Of a DNA stretch of 64,000 bases, positions 10,078 to 20,050 are shown piece by piece. The stretch covers positions 15,532,589 through 15,596,588 of the forward strand of contig OZ007510.1 in assembly GCA_963931865.1 (NCBI GenBank). Direction: 5' to 3'. Origin of the DNA: Axinella damicornis (lineage: Eukaryota; Porifera; Demospongiae; Axinellida; Axinellidae). Position numbers and translations under genes: made by a program. Position 1 is the stretch's first letter. Each line of letters opens with the position of its first letter. The notes under the pieces were generated by a model that made no database searches, was not told the origin of the DNA, and worked only from the letters and a program-made list of their open reading frames with translations.

Positions 10078-10455
10078 CAGATTAACCACAAGACCGCCCT
10101 AAATGACTTGAAACCATGGCAATGTGTGGATAGTGTCACAAGTACATGTAGCAGACAGGACCAGGGATGTTGTACTATACTAGCCAGCATGCTTCCCCTT
10201 ATATAGTGTTGTTGCATCTGATCCACAATGTCTACAGAGTGAGGAGGAGATTGGGTGTACAATTTAAGATTCACTGTGGAGCCATGCACTGAGTATAACG
10301 TTTTGAAATAGTCTGAAAACCTCTAGCTATAATAATTATTATGCATGTAATGCTAGTTAGAGTTCTGACTGATGCAGTTTCGTATAAGTGAGGCAGCAAG
10401 CCAGCCCAATTCAAGACACCACATGACCTTTCATTTTGACTGTCAAGACAATAAC
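10078..10455 (+). pseudogene. Decayed 3' flank with NHL coding relic
   Basis: The first part (AGATTAACCACAAGACCGCC to about CAGCATGCTTCC) matches 25088-25180 downstream of TRIM copy 5. The end (GTGAGGCAGCAAGCCAGCCC, then CACATGACCTTTCATTTTGA) is a mutated copy of the sequence coding GSKPGQFNIPHDLSFDSQG, with indels and no open frame. Copies 2 and 5 therefore share gene plus trailing pseudogene, which indicates that they duplicated as a larger unit. Confidence 0.65.
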
Positions 10456-11307
10456 CAAATGGACTCATTTTCTGACTATATTGTAGCATGCAGCAATCAC
10501 AGAGTGCAGGCCACTGGTACGGTATGTCATCTGGGAGCCAAATAATTGTCTGAGCAGAACCACTTCTGTGGGATTGCTACTGCAGTTGTAGCATCCTCAT
10601 GTGTCAGTAGTGGTTGTGTGCATGGTTGCCGCTACAGGCTACATGCATGTAGTCAGAGAAGGAATCCATTGGTCGTTGCATCCTGCTTTCATTCCATAGA
10701 ATGGAATGAAGCAAACAGCCAACCATGCAGGAACTGGTTGCATGCTCAAGCTGCAACCCAGTGACATACAAGTGATACCCCTATAGCCTTGTTCCCAGGC
10801 TGCTTGCACAACGCAGGTCTACAAGAGACTTGGAGATTAGAAGTGCAGCTGTGGCGGCTCATGCGCATTTAGTTATTGGCTCCACCTCTTTACGATTACA
10901 AAGTCATAAATTCGTGCACTCTTTACATGGGGCCTGGGGTGGCAGAAGTCTCCATACCAGACTCACAGCTTTTCTCAAGGGAAAAACTTTGTGTGGGGGG
11001 TACACAACTTTTATCAGCAGTAGCTATATAGCAAAACTGTGTTACACTATCATCTCTGTCACAACCACTGTGTGGCTGGTAGCTAATTGCAATCCCACAG
11101 AAACTGTACTGCTTGGCAGTGCTTGGACAATCATGTAATTAGATAGCTAACCACTGGCTCATGACCTTAACTTGGTTGTCCTGGTTTCAACCACAGATAT
11201 ATGAGGTGCACATGGCAACAGCAAAGAAGCCATGTCATAAGATTAGTATCCCTCAGATCAGCATTGAGTAAACAAATTCACAGATACTATACAGTCCTGC
11301 TGTGAAT
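10456..11307. other. Intergenic, no gene recognised
   Basis: Non-coding. The short ORFs show no recognisable domain. TTGTTCCCAGGCTGCTTGCA near 10793 resembles one arm of the foldback family common after 33 kb, without a visible partner. Confidence 0.45.
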
Positions 11308-11550
11308 AGGGAGAACTGCCAATCTCGGAGAGCTAGGTATCTCAGGAGATATGAAGCTGGGATTCACACCATTGTGATCAGCATGAATGGAGCATTCCGG
11401 TGATGTCCATTTTGTTATAGGTTAAATTTTGACCCAATAATGCTAAAAATGTGACTGACCCAATTTTAGGATGTCATTTGAAAGCTGTTTTCATGGTGAT
11501 CACAAAGGCACAATCCCCAGCTTCATATCTCGCTCACATACCAAGATATA
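11308..11550 (+). repeat. Repeat copy with imperfect inverted arm
   Basis: 11308-11440 repeats 2347-2491. About 55 bp later, ATCCCCAGCTTCATATCTCG reads as the reverse complement of the AGATATGAAGCTGGGATTC block, and a flanking TGATCAC matches TGATCA. The unit is therefore an imperfect foldback of about 240 bp. No coding capacity. Confidence 0.55.
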
Positions 11551-11858
11551 ATGCGTCTTTCATCTGACACTGGAACATACGTAATATTACTGTTGTGCAT
11601 TAGGACATTGGGGACCATTAATTTTGATAAGCTATCGTGAAGTTGATAACTTATCATTATTGGGGCGAGCCTGCAATATAGCAAACAGAAGACCTCTTCC
11701 TGCTGCAGAGACCTCCCCGTGCAAGTGGGTCGCATTGCATTTTTCTAAGAAAGTTGTAGATGGCATGATGGTACGTATGATGAATATTAATATACAATGT
11801 CAAGCACAAAATGAAAGTGGGTATAATTAAACATTAGATGGTTTTAAATTGATAATAA

Positions 11859-12448
11859 TTAACCCTTTAAGCCCCATTGACGTCTATAGACGTCATTTAG
11901 ACCCTATGCACTTGTAGGGCTTCTTGTCAGTCCCAAAAGGGACCAAAAAGGCTTCAGAGGGCCTAGGGACGACTTTGAGGGCCGAACTCAAAAATTTGGT
12001 CAGATTTCGGGGCGCCTCCCCCACTAAACGTACAAGCGGGGGGGGGTATCGAAAGGGGGGCTGCTTCGCCTGTCGTTGGCGTTTTTTGATTCTAATGAGA
12101 TTCATTGACCCGAGAATTTTTGATTCTAATGATATTCATGGACCCCACCCAGGCCCTCAAGAAAACATGCAAACTGGTGTGCCATCATTCATATCTGGTC
12201 CAAGTTTAGGGAAATGCTGGGCGAAAATCCGGCTGACATCCACCTTTGACCTCCGATTGCTGGGCTTGTGGGGGGTCATGAATATCATTAACGGTATTGC
12301 CAGAGGGGTCTCCATGTGTGCGGGCCCCACCAAGTTTGGCCGCTGAGGAGCGAATGCTGCGGGAGAGGAGTACCTACGACAGTGGTGTGCGCTGAATGCA
12401 TGAAAATGTGTCGTCTTGGTGGGAAGAATTCGGTGGTTAAAGGGTTAA
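11859..12448 (+). mobile_element. piggyBac-type MITE, copy 1 (TTAA target site)
   Basis: It starts TTAA-CCCTTTAAGCCCC and ends GGTGGTTAAAGGG-TTAA, so inverted CCCTTTAA ends are bounded by TTAA on both sides, the hallmark of piggyBac-class insertions. A copy in the opposite orientation lies at 40656-41265 and shares internal blocks (GCTGACATCCACCTTTGACC, GCATGAAAATGTGT). There is no transposase, so it is non-autonomous. Its right TTAA abuts the first bases of repeat R4. ORFs inside are not conserved between the copies. Confidence 0.85.
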
Positions 12449-13001
12449 CAAGTAGCTTCGCTCGCTTCGCTCGCTCAGCTACTTCCCCTTTGTTCGCCTA
12501 CATGACTATATATTCCGGCGCCGAACAGCTCTCTGTGCAGACTGCTGCTCCCCGCGATTGCGTCCGCTTCGGCTGCTGCTCCCCGATTGCATCGATCCGC
12601 TTCAAACTGTTGTCCCCCGTTTCCGTCCGCTTCAGGTGCTGCTCGCCGCTTGCGTTCGCTTCAGCTGCTCTCAGTCCCCGCCCCGATTGCGTCAGCTTTG
12701 GCTGCTCCTCCCCGATTGCGTCCGATTCAACTGCTGCTCCTCGATTGCGTCCGCTTCAACTGCAGCTCTCCGATTGCGTCCACTTCGACTGCTGCTCCCC
12801 ATTGCATCCGCTTGTAACCTCACCTGTTCTGGAAGATTCCAGCCCATGCCCAATGTTCTCGAACTTTCTTCGTAGAGTTCGAGGTTCAGTAAATAATTGA
12901 AGTACGAAGGTCGCGCGTCACCAGTCTAGTCCCGCCCCACGAACGTCCCACTTCCGTCACTCACACACACACACACACACGTTAAAATCTTAATATATTG
13001 A
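12448..13001 (+). mobile_element. R-family repeat, copy R4
   Basis: ACAAGTAGCTTCGCTCGCTT begins a degenerate version of the terminal hairpin. It is followed by TTCCGGCGCCGAACAG, the GATTGCGTCCGCTTC minisatellite, CCGCCCCACGAACGTCCC, a CA run and CTTAATATATTGA. It lies directly against the piggyBac MITE and about 690 bp upstream of TRIM copy 3. Same orientation as R2 and R3. Confidence 0.75.
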
Positions 13002-13595
13002 TAGCAACTGACAACGTAACACTGAAACGTCATCTCACAAGAAAACATGCCATCTTTTGGCAACCAGAAAGTTATCAAGGGCCGGAGCTTTCTCTAATCC
13101 ACCGACAGCTCCATGCACTCTCACTGTCAACACAGAGCCTTGCAGAAAGCAGGCTTGAGGAACTTCTGTAGAATGTTTTCAATGCACAACAAAACATTTC
13201 AAACATGTCACTCGGAATGAAACGCTTCACTGAAACTTTTCAGTGAGTCTCACAGATAATCAGTGAGAGTTGACATTAGCTAATTTTAACTTGCCTTTCA
13301 GCTCCCAGGCTTCAGTTCCAACCCTGGTGAATTGCATCCACCCTTTTCAGGAGACATCAAATCTGCAACACCCCGAAAATTCCAGAGCAAGATCAGTACA
13401 TTAAGTATCGTTATGAGAGAAGCTGAGGCTTGAGCTGGAAATACTTTGTCGAAGGCAGACCACACCCCCACATAGTTAATTGACTGATACTGTACAGTAT
13501 ATTAATGGGAGGCTGTCTTTTCAAATCCCATGCGGCCGCATGCGCCCAGAATGCGCCCGTGTAATTATAACCTTTGGCGTTTTTGTATACCGGAT
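13002..13595. other. Intergenic, no gene recognised
   Basis: No open frame with a recognisable domain and no repeat was seen between R4 and the upstream motif of TRIM copy 3. Confidence 0.45.
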
Positions 13596-13625
13596 GTCAC
13601 ATGATTATTATTAGTACTCGATCGA
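13596..13625 (+). promoter_or_regulatory. Shared TRIM upstream motif, copy 3
   Basis: GTCACATGATTATTATTAGT followed by ACTCGATCGA lies about 70 bp upstream of the chosen ATG. It is nearly identical to the block at 16101-16140 but lacks the central CTTCCGTTACG segment. Same interpretation as the block before copy 2. Confidence 0.5.
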
Positions 13626-13691
13626 GGCCGCGAGGTGACTGTGATCATACAGCAGTCGCGAAGCTAGATGACTCTAGTGATCGGGCTGAGA

Positions 13692-15884
13692 ATGGCTACG
13701 ACGCCCGACACTGACGATCACGATGATGAACAAGGACTGAAAGAACTCAAGCAGGAAATTATGTGTCCCCTCTGCCTCGACACTTTCAGGGAGCCGAAGC
13801 TGCTGTCGTGCGATCACGTCTACTGTAAGTCGCCGTGCCTGGAGGCCTTGCTTGCGCGAAGCAGAAACAGTACAATTTCATGCCCAGAATGTCGTACTAT
13901 TACTCAAGTGACAGCAAATGACGTGAGTAACCTGCGAACTGCGTTTCATGTTAATCGTTTGAAGGAAGTCGTTGCGCGCATGAAGAAATGTCCCTTACAA
14001 ACGCATATCATGGCGGACAGTGAAGCTGGTATTCCAACAGGTGGGAGTGCTGACCGCCTAGCTGTTAAGATGCTTTGCAAACTGCACCCGTCCCAAAGTC
14101 TTGATATTTTCTGCAGCACTTGTACCTGTCAGCGCTTGATCTGCCGAGATTGCGTGGTGCTCGATCGCACTCACGAAAACCACGACTACGACTTGGTGGA
14201 GAAAGTAGCTGTAGGGTACAGGAAAGCTCTGCTGGAGAGTCTGGATCCTGTCCAGGAAACCCAAGGTGAGGTAGCTGAAGCGCAATCACAAATAGAGAAA
14301 GCTAAAGAACAAGTTGCAAGGCATGGGGATGCACTAGAACATCAGATCACACACCAATTTGATGAAATTGCTGCTCTTCTTCAGCAGAAGAAAGAATTTC
14401 TAGTGGCACGTGTTCGAGAGCTTGAAAAAGCTGATCTCCAAGAGCTCAATGGTCAAGAAAAGAATCTTTGCATTGCCTCAGATGAACTAGCTGTCCTTGT
14501 GACCTCAGCTCAAACTGCTTCAAAATCATGTAACCAGGAATTTTTTGCCCAAAGACAAGAATTGCTATCGAGAATCACTGGGCTGACTACCAGGTTCAGA
14601 ACAGACCTATCCTTGACACCAACCGTTACATTTCCTCACATTGGTGTCCGCATAGTGAACCCAGCCGACAAAGTTGATGACATGTGCAAGGAAATCAGCA
14701 TAGTATCTGGTCCAGTAGACCCCATCAGATGCTACGCTGAAGGAGCTCAATCTGTAGCGGCCGTCAACGAACCAAGCAGCTTCAAAGTCCATCTCTTGGA
14801 TGTGAATGGCAGACCATGTGCAATACAACAAAATGTACAAGCCGAATTGAAGTCACAGAGATTTGGCACCGTCCTACCAGCCCAGGTGACTGTGATCTCT
14901 CCTTCGTGCTACCATGCCATATACCTACCACAGCCGCACACGCGTGGAAGGTACCGACTGGATGTCACGGTGAACAGCAGACCGATTGCCAACAGTCCAA
15001 TTACAGTATGCATAAAATGCCACCCAAAGCATTTGAGTTCCCCTAATAAGAAGATAATGTTTTCCCAGCGCTGCTTTGGACTATGTTTCAACACTGAAGG
15101 AAGCCTCCTTGTAGCTACTCGCCGAGTTTCAAATATTACACATTCGGGGTATGCTTTTGCTGACTACGAAGGTTTAGATCAGAGTACAATACAAGTTCTT
15201 GACCGAGATCTGATTTTAAAGAAATCATTGACCGGTGTCGCATGTCCATATGGAATTGCTACTGATTCTTCGCATAATGTTTATGTCGTGGATCAAGCAT
15301 TAGCTGTATTGAACAAATATACAAAGGAAAGGACAACCCCAGTGGATGCTTGCTGTATGACATCACCATCTAACAGATCAGTGATTCTTGGCCATGACAG
15401 ATGCAATGGTCTGAAAATTAGCAAGGATGAAGAGCTCTATGTATGCGACGATATTAAGCACCAAATCAATGTGTTCAACTCTGAACTGACTGGAACAAGG
15501 AGCATTGGTAAACGAGGCAGCAAGCCAGGCCAATTCAACACGCCACATGACCTTTCATTCGACAGTCAAGGCAATATCTACGTTACTGACTCTAAAAACT
15601 TTCGAGTTCAAGTCCTAACCCAGGAGGGGGAATTCATCCGTACGTTTGGAACAAAGGGGAACAAACCTGGTGAATTTCTGTGTCCAAGCTGGATTCACGT
15701 TGATGGTGAATATGTTTTTGTTACTGATTACCGTAGTCGCTGTGTTTCTGTGTTTAATGTGTCAGGCGAGTTTATCCATAGGTTTGGAGCTGATGTCTTA
15801 GGACGTCCAGAAGGAATTGTTGTGGATGAAGACGGATTTGTTTATGTTGCAGATAGTGATAAGAGGATGGTGTTTGTATTTTAG
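13692..15884 (+). CDS. TRIM-NHL protein, copy 3 (mosaic)
   Basis: Single exon; 730 residues from the ATG at 13692, chosen because GAGAATGGCTAC matches the paralogue starts. An in-frame ATG at 13668 would add eight residues. RING with C-x3-C, expanded B-box (CSTCTCQRLIC), coiled coil, filamin-like domain and NHL repeats are all present. The filamin N-half (IGVRIVNPADKVDDMC) is of the copy 4 type. From AIQQNVQAELKS onward, through the variable blades (PYGIATDSSHNVYVVDQA) to the tail SDKRMVFVF, it follows copy 1. That is the pattern expected from unequal crossing-over or gene conversion. Its last NHL blade is nearly identical at nucleotide level to copies 2 and 5. Predicted E3 ligase of unknown target. 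Confidence 0.93.
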   Translation: MATTPDTDDHDDEQGLKELKQEIMCPLCLDTFREPKLLSCDHVYCKSPCLEALLARSRNSTISCPECRTITQVTANDVSNLRTAFHVNRLKEVVARMKKCPLQTHIMADSEAGIPTGGSADRLAVKMLCKLHPSQSLDIFCSTCTCQRLICRDCVVLDRTHENHDYDLVEKVAVGYRKALLESLDPVQETQGEVAEAQSQIEKAKEQVARHGDALEHQITHQFDEIAALLQQKKEFLVARVRELEKADLQELNGQEKNLCIASDELAVLVTSAQTASKSCNQEFFAQRQELLSRITGLTTRFRTDLSLTPTVTFPHIGVRIVNPADKVDDMCKEISIVSGPVDPIRCYAEGAQSVAAVNEPSSFKVHLLDVNGRPCAIQQNVQAELKSQRFGTVLPAQVTVISPSCYHAIYLPQPHTRGRYRLDVTVNSRPIANSPITVCIKCHPKHLSSPNKKIMFSQRCFGLCFNTEGSLLVATRRVSNITHSGYAFADYEGLDQSTIQVLDRDLILKKSLTGVACPYGIATDSSHNVYVVDQALAVLNKYTKERTTPVDACCMTSPSNRSVILGHDRCNGLKISKDEELYVCDDIKHQINVFNSELTGTRSIGKRGSKPGQFNTPHDLSFDSQGNIYVTDSKNFRVQVLTQEGEFIRTFGTKGNKPGEFLCPSWIHVDGEYVFVTDYRSRCVSVFNVSGEFIHRFGADVLGRPEGIVVDEDGFVYVADSDKRMVFVF

Positions 15885-16100
15885 CCCCTTAGCTAGCGAT
15901 ATTGATTTTGTTTGCAACTGTGCATGTGCTGTAGTCATTCATCAAGAGTATCAAAATGCAACCAAAGCAGCTGATACTAGTCATCCTTTGTGAAGTCTCC
16001 ATACGCGTGCGAGCTAAAAATAGTAACGGGACTACCAAAAAAAATTTGTGCGCTCCTCCCCTTTTACGTCATTATAGACCTCATCAAGTTGTACATCGAT
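15885..16100. other. Short intergenic spacer
   Basis: Only about 380 bp separates the stop of TRIM copy 3 from the start of copy 4, the tightest spacing in the cluster. No polyadenylation signal or repeat stands out in this part. Confidence 0.4.
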
Positions 16101-16140
16101 GTCACATGATTATTATTGCTTCCGTTACGTACTCGATCGA
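16101..16140 (+). promoter_or_regulatory. Shared TRIM upstream motif, copy 4
   Basis: GTCACATGATTATTATTGCT then TCCGTTACGTACTCGATCGA. This is the most complete form: it has both the TTCCGT block seen before copy 2 and the CTCGATCGA seen before copy 3. It lies about 125 bp upstream of the ATG. Confidence 0.52.
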
Positions 16141-16263
16141 AGTGATGTACATATTATGATGTGAGCACAGTGCACGCCATACGTTGTACTGGGGCCCAGT
16201 ATGCAAGCCTATAGTGTGCAGGGCCTGGGAACGAACTAGTGAGACGGAAGAGTGAGCTGAGGA

Positions 16264-18465
16264 ATGGCTACAGCGCCCGACATCAATGATCACGATGGTG
16301 AAAAAGGGCTCATAGACCTCATGCAGGAGATTACGTGTCCCCTCTGCCTCGATACATTCAGGGAGCCGAAACTGCTATCGTGCGATCACGTCTACTGTAA
16401 GTCGCCGTGCCTCGAGGCCTTGCTGATGCGAAGCAGAAACAGCACAATTTCATGTCCAGAATGCCGCGTTGTTACTCAAGTGACTGCCAAGGATGTGAAT
16501 AACCTGCGAACTGCGTTTCACATTAATCGTTTGAAGGAAGTCGTTGCGCGCATGAAGAAATATCCCTTACAAACGCAAACCATGCCAGATGATGAAGCGA
16601 CTTCAACAGGTGGGGGTGCCGACCGCCTAGCTGTTAAGATGCTTTGCAAACTGCACCCGTCCCAAAGTCTTGATATTTTCTGCAGCACCTGTACCTGTCA
16701 GCGCTTGATCTGCCGAGATTGCGTAGTGGTCGATCGCACTCACGAAAACCACGACTACGACTTGGTGGAGAAAGTAGCTGCAGGGTACAAGAAAGCTCTG
16801 CTGGAGAGTCTGGATCCCATCCAGGTAATGCAGGGAGAGGTAGCTGAAGCGCTCATACAAGTAAGGAAAACCAGGGAACAAGTTGCAAGCCATGGAGATG
16901 CACTTGAGTGTCGTATTACTCATTCTTTTGAAGAAATGGCTGCTCTTCTCCAGCAGAAGAAAGACATTCTAGTAGCACGCATTCGGGATCTAGAAAAGGC
17001 TGATCTTCAGCAGCTCAATGACCAGGGGAAAAATCTTTGCATTGCCTCAGATGAACTAGCTAGCCTTATGACTTCAGCTCAATCTGTTTCAAAGTCAAGT
17101 GACCAAGAATTTTGTTCCCAAAGGCAAGAATTGCTTTCAAGAATCACTGGGTTGTCAAGCAGGTTAAAAACAGACGTATCCCTGACACCAAACATTACAT
17201 TCCCCGACATTGGTGTCCGCATAGTGAACCCAGCCGACAAAGTTGATGACATGTGCGAGGAATTCAGCATAGTGTGTGACCCAGTAGACCCCTCCAAATG
17301 CTACGCTGAGGGAGTTCAAAATGTAGCATCCATCAATGAACCCAGCAGCTTCAAAGTCTATCTCTTGGACTCAAATGGCAGTCCATGTGCAATACAGCAA
17401 GATGTACAAGTAGAGCTGAAGTCACTGAGGCTTGGCTCAGTTCTACCAGCCCAGGTGACAGCAGTCTCCCCTTCGTGCTACCATGTGATAATTGTACCGC
17501 AAGTACACACACGTGGAAGGTGCCGACTGGATATTACGGTGAACACTATATCAATTGTGAATAGTCCATTCACAGTACACATAAAATGCCACCCAGACCT
17601 GTTGGGTGCTGTAAACAAGACGATACCAAGTCCTTTTAGTTTACGTTGTTTTGGACTGAATTTCAGTCCCGAGGGAAACCTTATGGTTGTTTGTCGGCAA
17701 CTTCCAAATATCACACATTCTGGGTTCACTTTGCAGACTGCTCCACAGGGTGGTGGTGTGTTAGAATACCATCCCGCGCAGCCAAAGTTTCAAGTGATCA
17801 GAACTCTTAATAGTTTGCACCCCTTGGCCTGGTGGTACCCTGTTGCTGTTGTCACAGACTCGGCTGGTAATGTTTATGTAGCAGACCAATCGAAAGGTCA
17901 AGTGCTTAAATATGCAAAGGACAGTTCACTCCCTACAAAACTTAGTAGACCGGTGAAGGTTTTGCCAACTGCAGAAGTGTCCCTCAATGGTCTAGGGATC
18001 AGTAAGGATGGCAATATCTTCATATGTCATAGTAATAAGCATCGTATTGAAGTGCTTGATTCTGAACTGACCCAAATGAGCCATGTTGGTAAGAAAGGCA
18101 GCAAGCCAGGCCAATTCAACATACCACATGACCTATCATTCGACAGTCAAGGAAATATCTACGTCACAGACTCTAAAAACTTTCGAGTTCAAGTCCTAAC
18201 CCAGGAGGGGGAGTTCATCCGTACGTTTGGAACAAAGGGAGACGAACCTGGGGAATTTCTATGCCCCAACTGGATTCACGTTGATGGAGAATATATTTAT
18301 GTTACTGATTACCGTAGTCGCTATGTTTCTGTGTTTAGTGTGTCAGGCGAGTTTATCCATAGGTTTGGAGCTGATGTCTTAGGACATCCAGAAGGAATTG
18401 TTGTGGATGAAGACGGATTCGTCTATGTTGCAGATAGTGATAAATGTATGGTCTATATATTTTAG
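16264..18465 (+). CDS. TRIM-NHL protein, copy 4
   Basis: Single exon, 733 residues. RING, expanded B-box, coiled coil, filamin-like domain (IGVRIVNPADKVDDMC type, shared with copy 3) and NHL repeats. The second filamin half (QQDVQVELKSLR) and middle blades (WYPVAVVTDSAGNVYVADQ, SKGQVLKY, VSLNGLGISKDGNIF) group with copy 5, not with copy 3. The propeller is slightly longer here, with a GGGVLEYHPAQP insertion. The tail is SDKCMVYIF. A Tyr replaces the usual Cys in the stretch after the RING (KKYPLQ versus KKCPLQ). The start ATG follows GCTGAGGA. Predicted E3 ligase of unknown target. Confidence 0.93.
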   Translation: MATAPDINDHDGEKGLIDLMQEITCPLCLDTFREPKLLSCDHVYCKSPCLEALLMRSRNSTISCPECRVVTQVTAKDVNNLRTAFHINRLKEVVARMKKYPLQTQTMPDDEATSTGGGADRLAVKMLCKLHPSQSLDIFCSTCTCQRLICRDCVVVDRTHENHDYDLVEKVAAGYKKALLESLDPIQVMQGEVAEALIQVRKTREQVASHGDALECRITHSFEEMAALLQQKKDILVARIRDLEKADLQQLNDQGKNLCIASDELASLMTSAQSVSKSSDQEFCSQRQELLSRITGLSSRLKTDVSLTPNITFPDIGVRIVNPADKVDDMCEEFSIVCDPVDPSKCYAEGVQNVASINEPSSFKVYLLDSNGSPCAIQQDVQVELKSLRLGSVLPAQVTAVSPSCYHVIIVPQVHTRGRCRLDITVNTISIVNSPFTVHIKCHPDLLGAVNKTIPSPFSLRCFGLNFSPEGNLMVVCRQLPNITHSGFTLQTAPQGGGVLEYHPAQPKFQVIRTLNSLHPLAWWYPVAVVTDSAGNVYVADQSKGQVLKYAKDSSLPTKLSRPVKVLPTAEVSLNGLGISKDGNIFICHSNKHRIEVLDSELTQMSHVGKKGSKPGQFNIPHDLSFDSQGNIYVTDSKNFRVQVLTQEGEFIRTFGTKGDEPGEFLCPNWIHVDGEYIYVTDYRSRYVSVFSVSGEFIHRFGADVLGHPEGIVVDEDGFVYVADSDKCMVYIF

Positions 18466-18655
18466 CCCCTTCTATGTACGCATGCACCCCACTTTCTCAA
18501 TTTGTATTCTGGTATTGCTGAAGGTGCTGTTTTGATGAGTTCACTTTAGCTAAGTACACTGTTATATTGTATGTCTAAGCTATATAGTAAACTATAGTAA
18601 ACTATAGTAAACTCCCAAGCCCCTTAATAATTGTTGTCATGATGATTAGTGTACT

Positions 18656-19169
18656 TAGGCCTTGACAAATTGTGCTTTTTTTCTGCCCTATTATTCTATT
18701 CCCTTATTCTCAGCATTAATGCCTATTATGCTTTGAAGTTGTCCTATTATTCTCAAAATTATGCTAGCATAATTTGTCAACACTATTCTTCACTCAGCGT
18801 TCTTGTACTGCAGCATTGTTCAGGAGCATAATTATTTCTCTAGCGATGACTGTTGTTGATATGGGAGTCTTGCAAGATGGAGAACATTTGCTCTACAGCT
18901 GCAGAGGATGGCTGAACCAGTATAAGATATAGAATCAGTTTGCATGCTAATGTTTAGTGTGAGGGTGTGGCTTTGCGAGATAGGCCTGCACACCAGCGAG
19001 TCTGAGCAAGCATGCTGTTTAGTACAGCTTCAATTATAAGTATTGGGTAAGTGTAGCTTATTATTCTCACAGGTCTGGATATTTATGCCTATTATTCCAG
19101 CATAATTCCCTTATGCTCTTGAGTACCTATTATTCTCAAAATTATGCTAGCATAATTTGTCAAGGCCTA
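18656..19169 (+). mobile_element. MITE A with TAGGCCTTGACAAATT terminal inverted repeats
   Basis: It starts TAGGCCTTGACAAATTGTGC and ends GCATAATTTGTCAAGGCCTA, about 16 bp of matching terminal repeat. It is 514 bp with no coding capacity. Its interior is about 420 bp nearly identical to MITE B. It carries the perfect 20-bp palindrome AAATTATGCTAGCATAATTT near its right end, and the same block again internally. Superfamily unknown. Confidence 0.8.
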
Positions 19170-19331
19170 CTGGCCGCCCGGAACTGGCCGCCCGGAACTG
19201 GCCGCCCGGAACTGGCCGCCCGGAACTGGCCGCCCGGAACTGGCCGCCCGGAACTGGCCGCCCGGAACTGGCCGCCCGGAACTGGCCGCCCGGAACTGGC
19301 CGCCCGGAACTGGCCGCCCGGAACTGGCCAC
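19170..19331 (+). repeat. 14-bp GC-rich minisatellite, about 11 copies
   Basis: CTGGCCGCCCGGAA is repeated almost perfectly, with no visible divergence until the last unit. It lies exactly between the right end of MITE A and the left end of MITE B. 14 bp is not a multiple of three, so frames cycle and stay open on both strands; those ORFs are artefacts. Confidence 0.92.
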
Positions 19332-19776
19332 TAGGCCTTGACAAATTGTGCTTTTATTCTCAAAATTATGCTAGCATAATTTGTCACCACTATTCTTCAC
19401 TCAGCGTTCTTGTACTGCAGCATTGTTCAGGAGCATAATTATTTCTCTAGCGATGACTGTTGTTGATATGGGAGTCTTGCAAGATGGAGAACATTCGCTC
19501 TACAGCTGCAGAGGATGGCTGAACCAGTATAAGATATAGAATCAGTTTGCATGCTAATGTTTAGTGTGAGGGTGTGGCTTTGCGAGATAGGCCTGCACAC
19601 CAGCGAGTCTGAGCAAGCATGCTGTTTAGTACAGCTTCAATTATAAGTATTGGGTAAGTGTAGCCTATTATTCTCACAGGTCTGGATATTTATGCCTATT
19701 ATTCCAGCATAATTCCCTTATGCTCTTGAGTACCTATTATTCTCAAAATTATGCTAGCATAATTTGTCAAGGCCTA
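19332..19776 (+). mobile_element. MITE B, second copy of the TAGGCC element
   Basis: It starts TAGGCCTTGACAAATTGTGC and ends AATTTGTCAAGGCCTA, 445 bp. It is shorter than MITE A because the segment CTGCCCTATTATTCTATTCC and what follows near the left end is missing. Otherwise it is nearly identical, differing by a few bases, so the pair arose recently. Confidence 0.8.
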
Positions 19777-19923
19777 ATGATGATGTGCTTTGTATTTGGC
19801 CATATATAGCTGGCTGCAAACAAGAGCAACCATGAATATTATAACCGTGTCATCACGCAATTCTGGTGACAAATCTTTTCTGTAATACATGATGTTGCGT
19901 TTCATGATCAGCCGTTATAGACT

Positions 19924-20050
19924 CTCTGACTCAGGAGGGGGGATTCATTCGTACATTTGCAGACAAATTTACTTGATTGATTTACGTAGATCGATGGAGA
20001 ATTCTCTAGTGTTTTATTGCATGGACATTATCCATTGATGTCTTAGGAAT
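19924..20050 (+). pseudogene. NHL coding relic downstream of TRIM copy 4
   Basis: GACTCAGGAGGGGGGATTCA and TTCGTACATTTG, then GTAGATCGATGGAGAATTCT and TATCCATTGATGTCTTAGGA, are mutated pieces of the sequence coding TQEGEFIRTFG, HVDGE and IHRFGADVLG in the TRIM genes, in the right order but with deletions and frame breaks. A dead TRIM-NHL copy. Confidence 0.6.

Noticed and set aside
11924..12346. 140-codon ORF in the piggyBac MITE
   Set aside because: Not preserved in the second MITE copy at 40656-41265.
19113..19438. Repetitive GRPELAARNWPPGT-like ORFs on both strands
   Set aside because: Read-through of the 14-bp minisatellite between the two MITEs.
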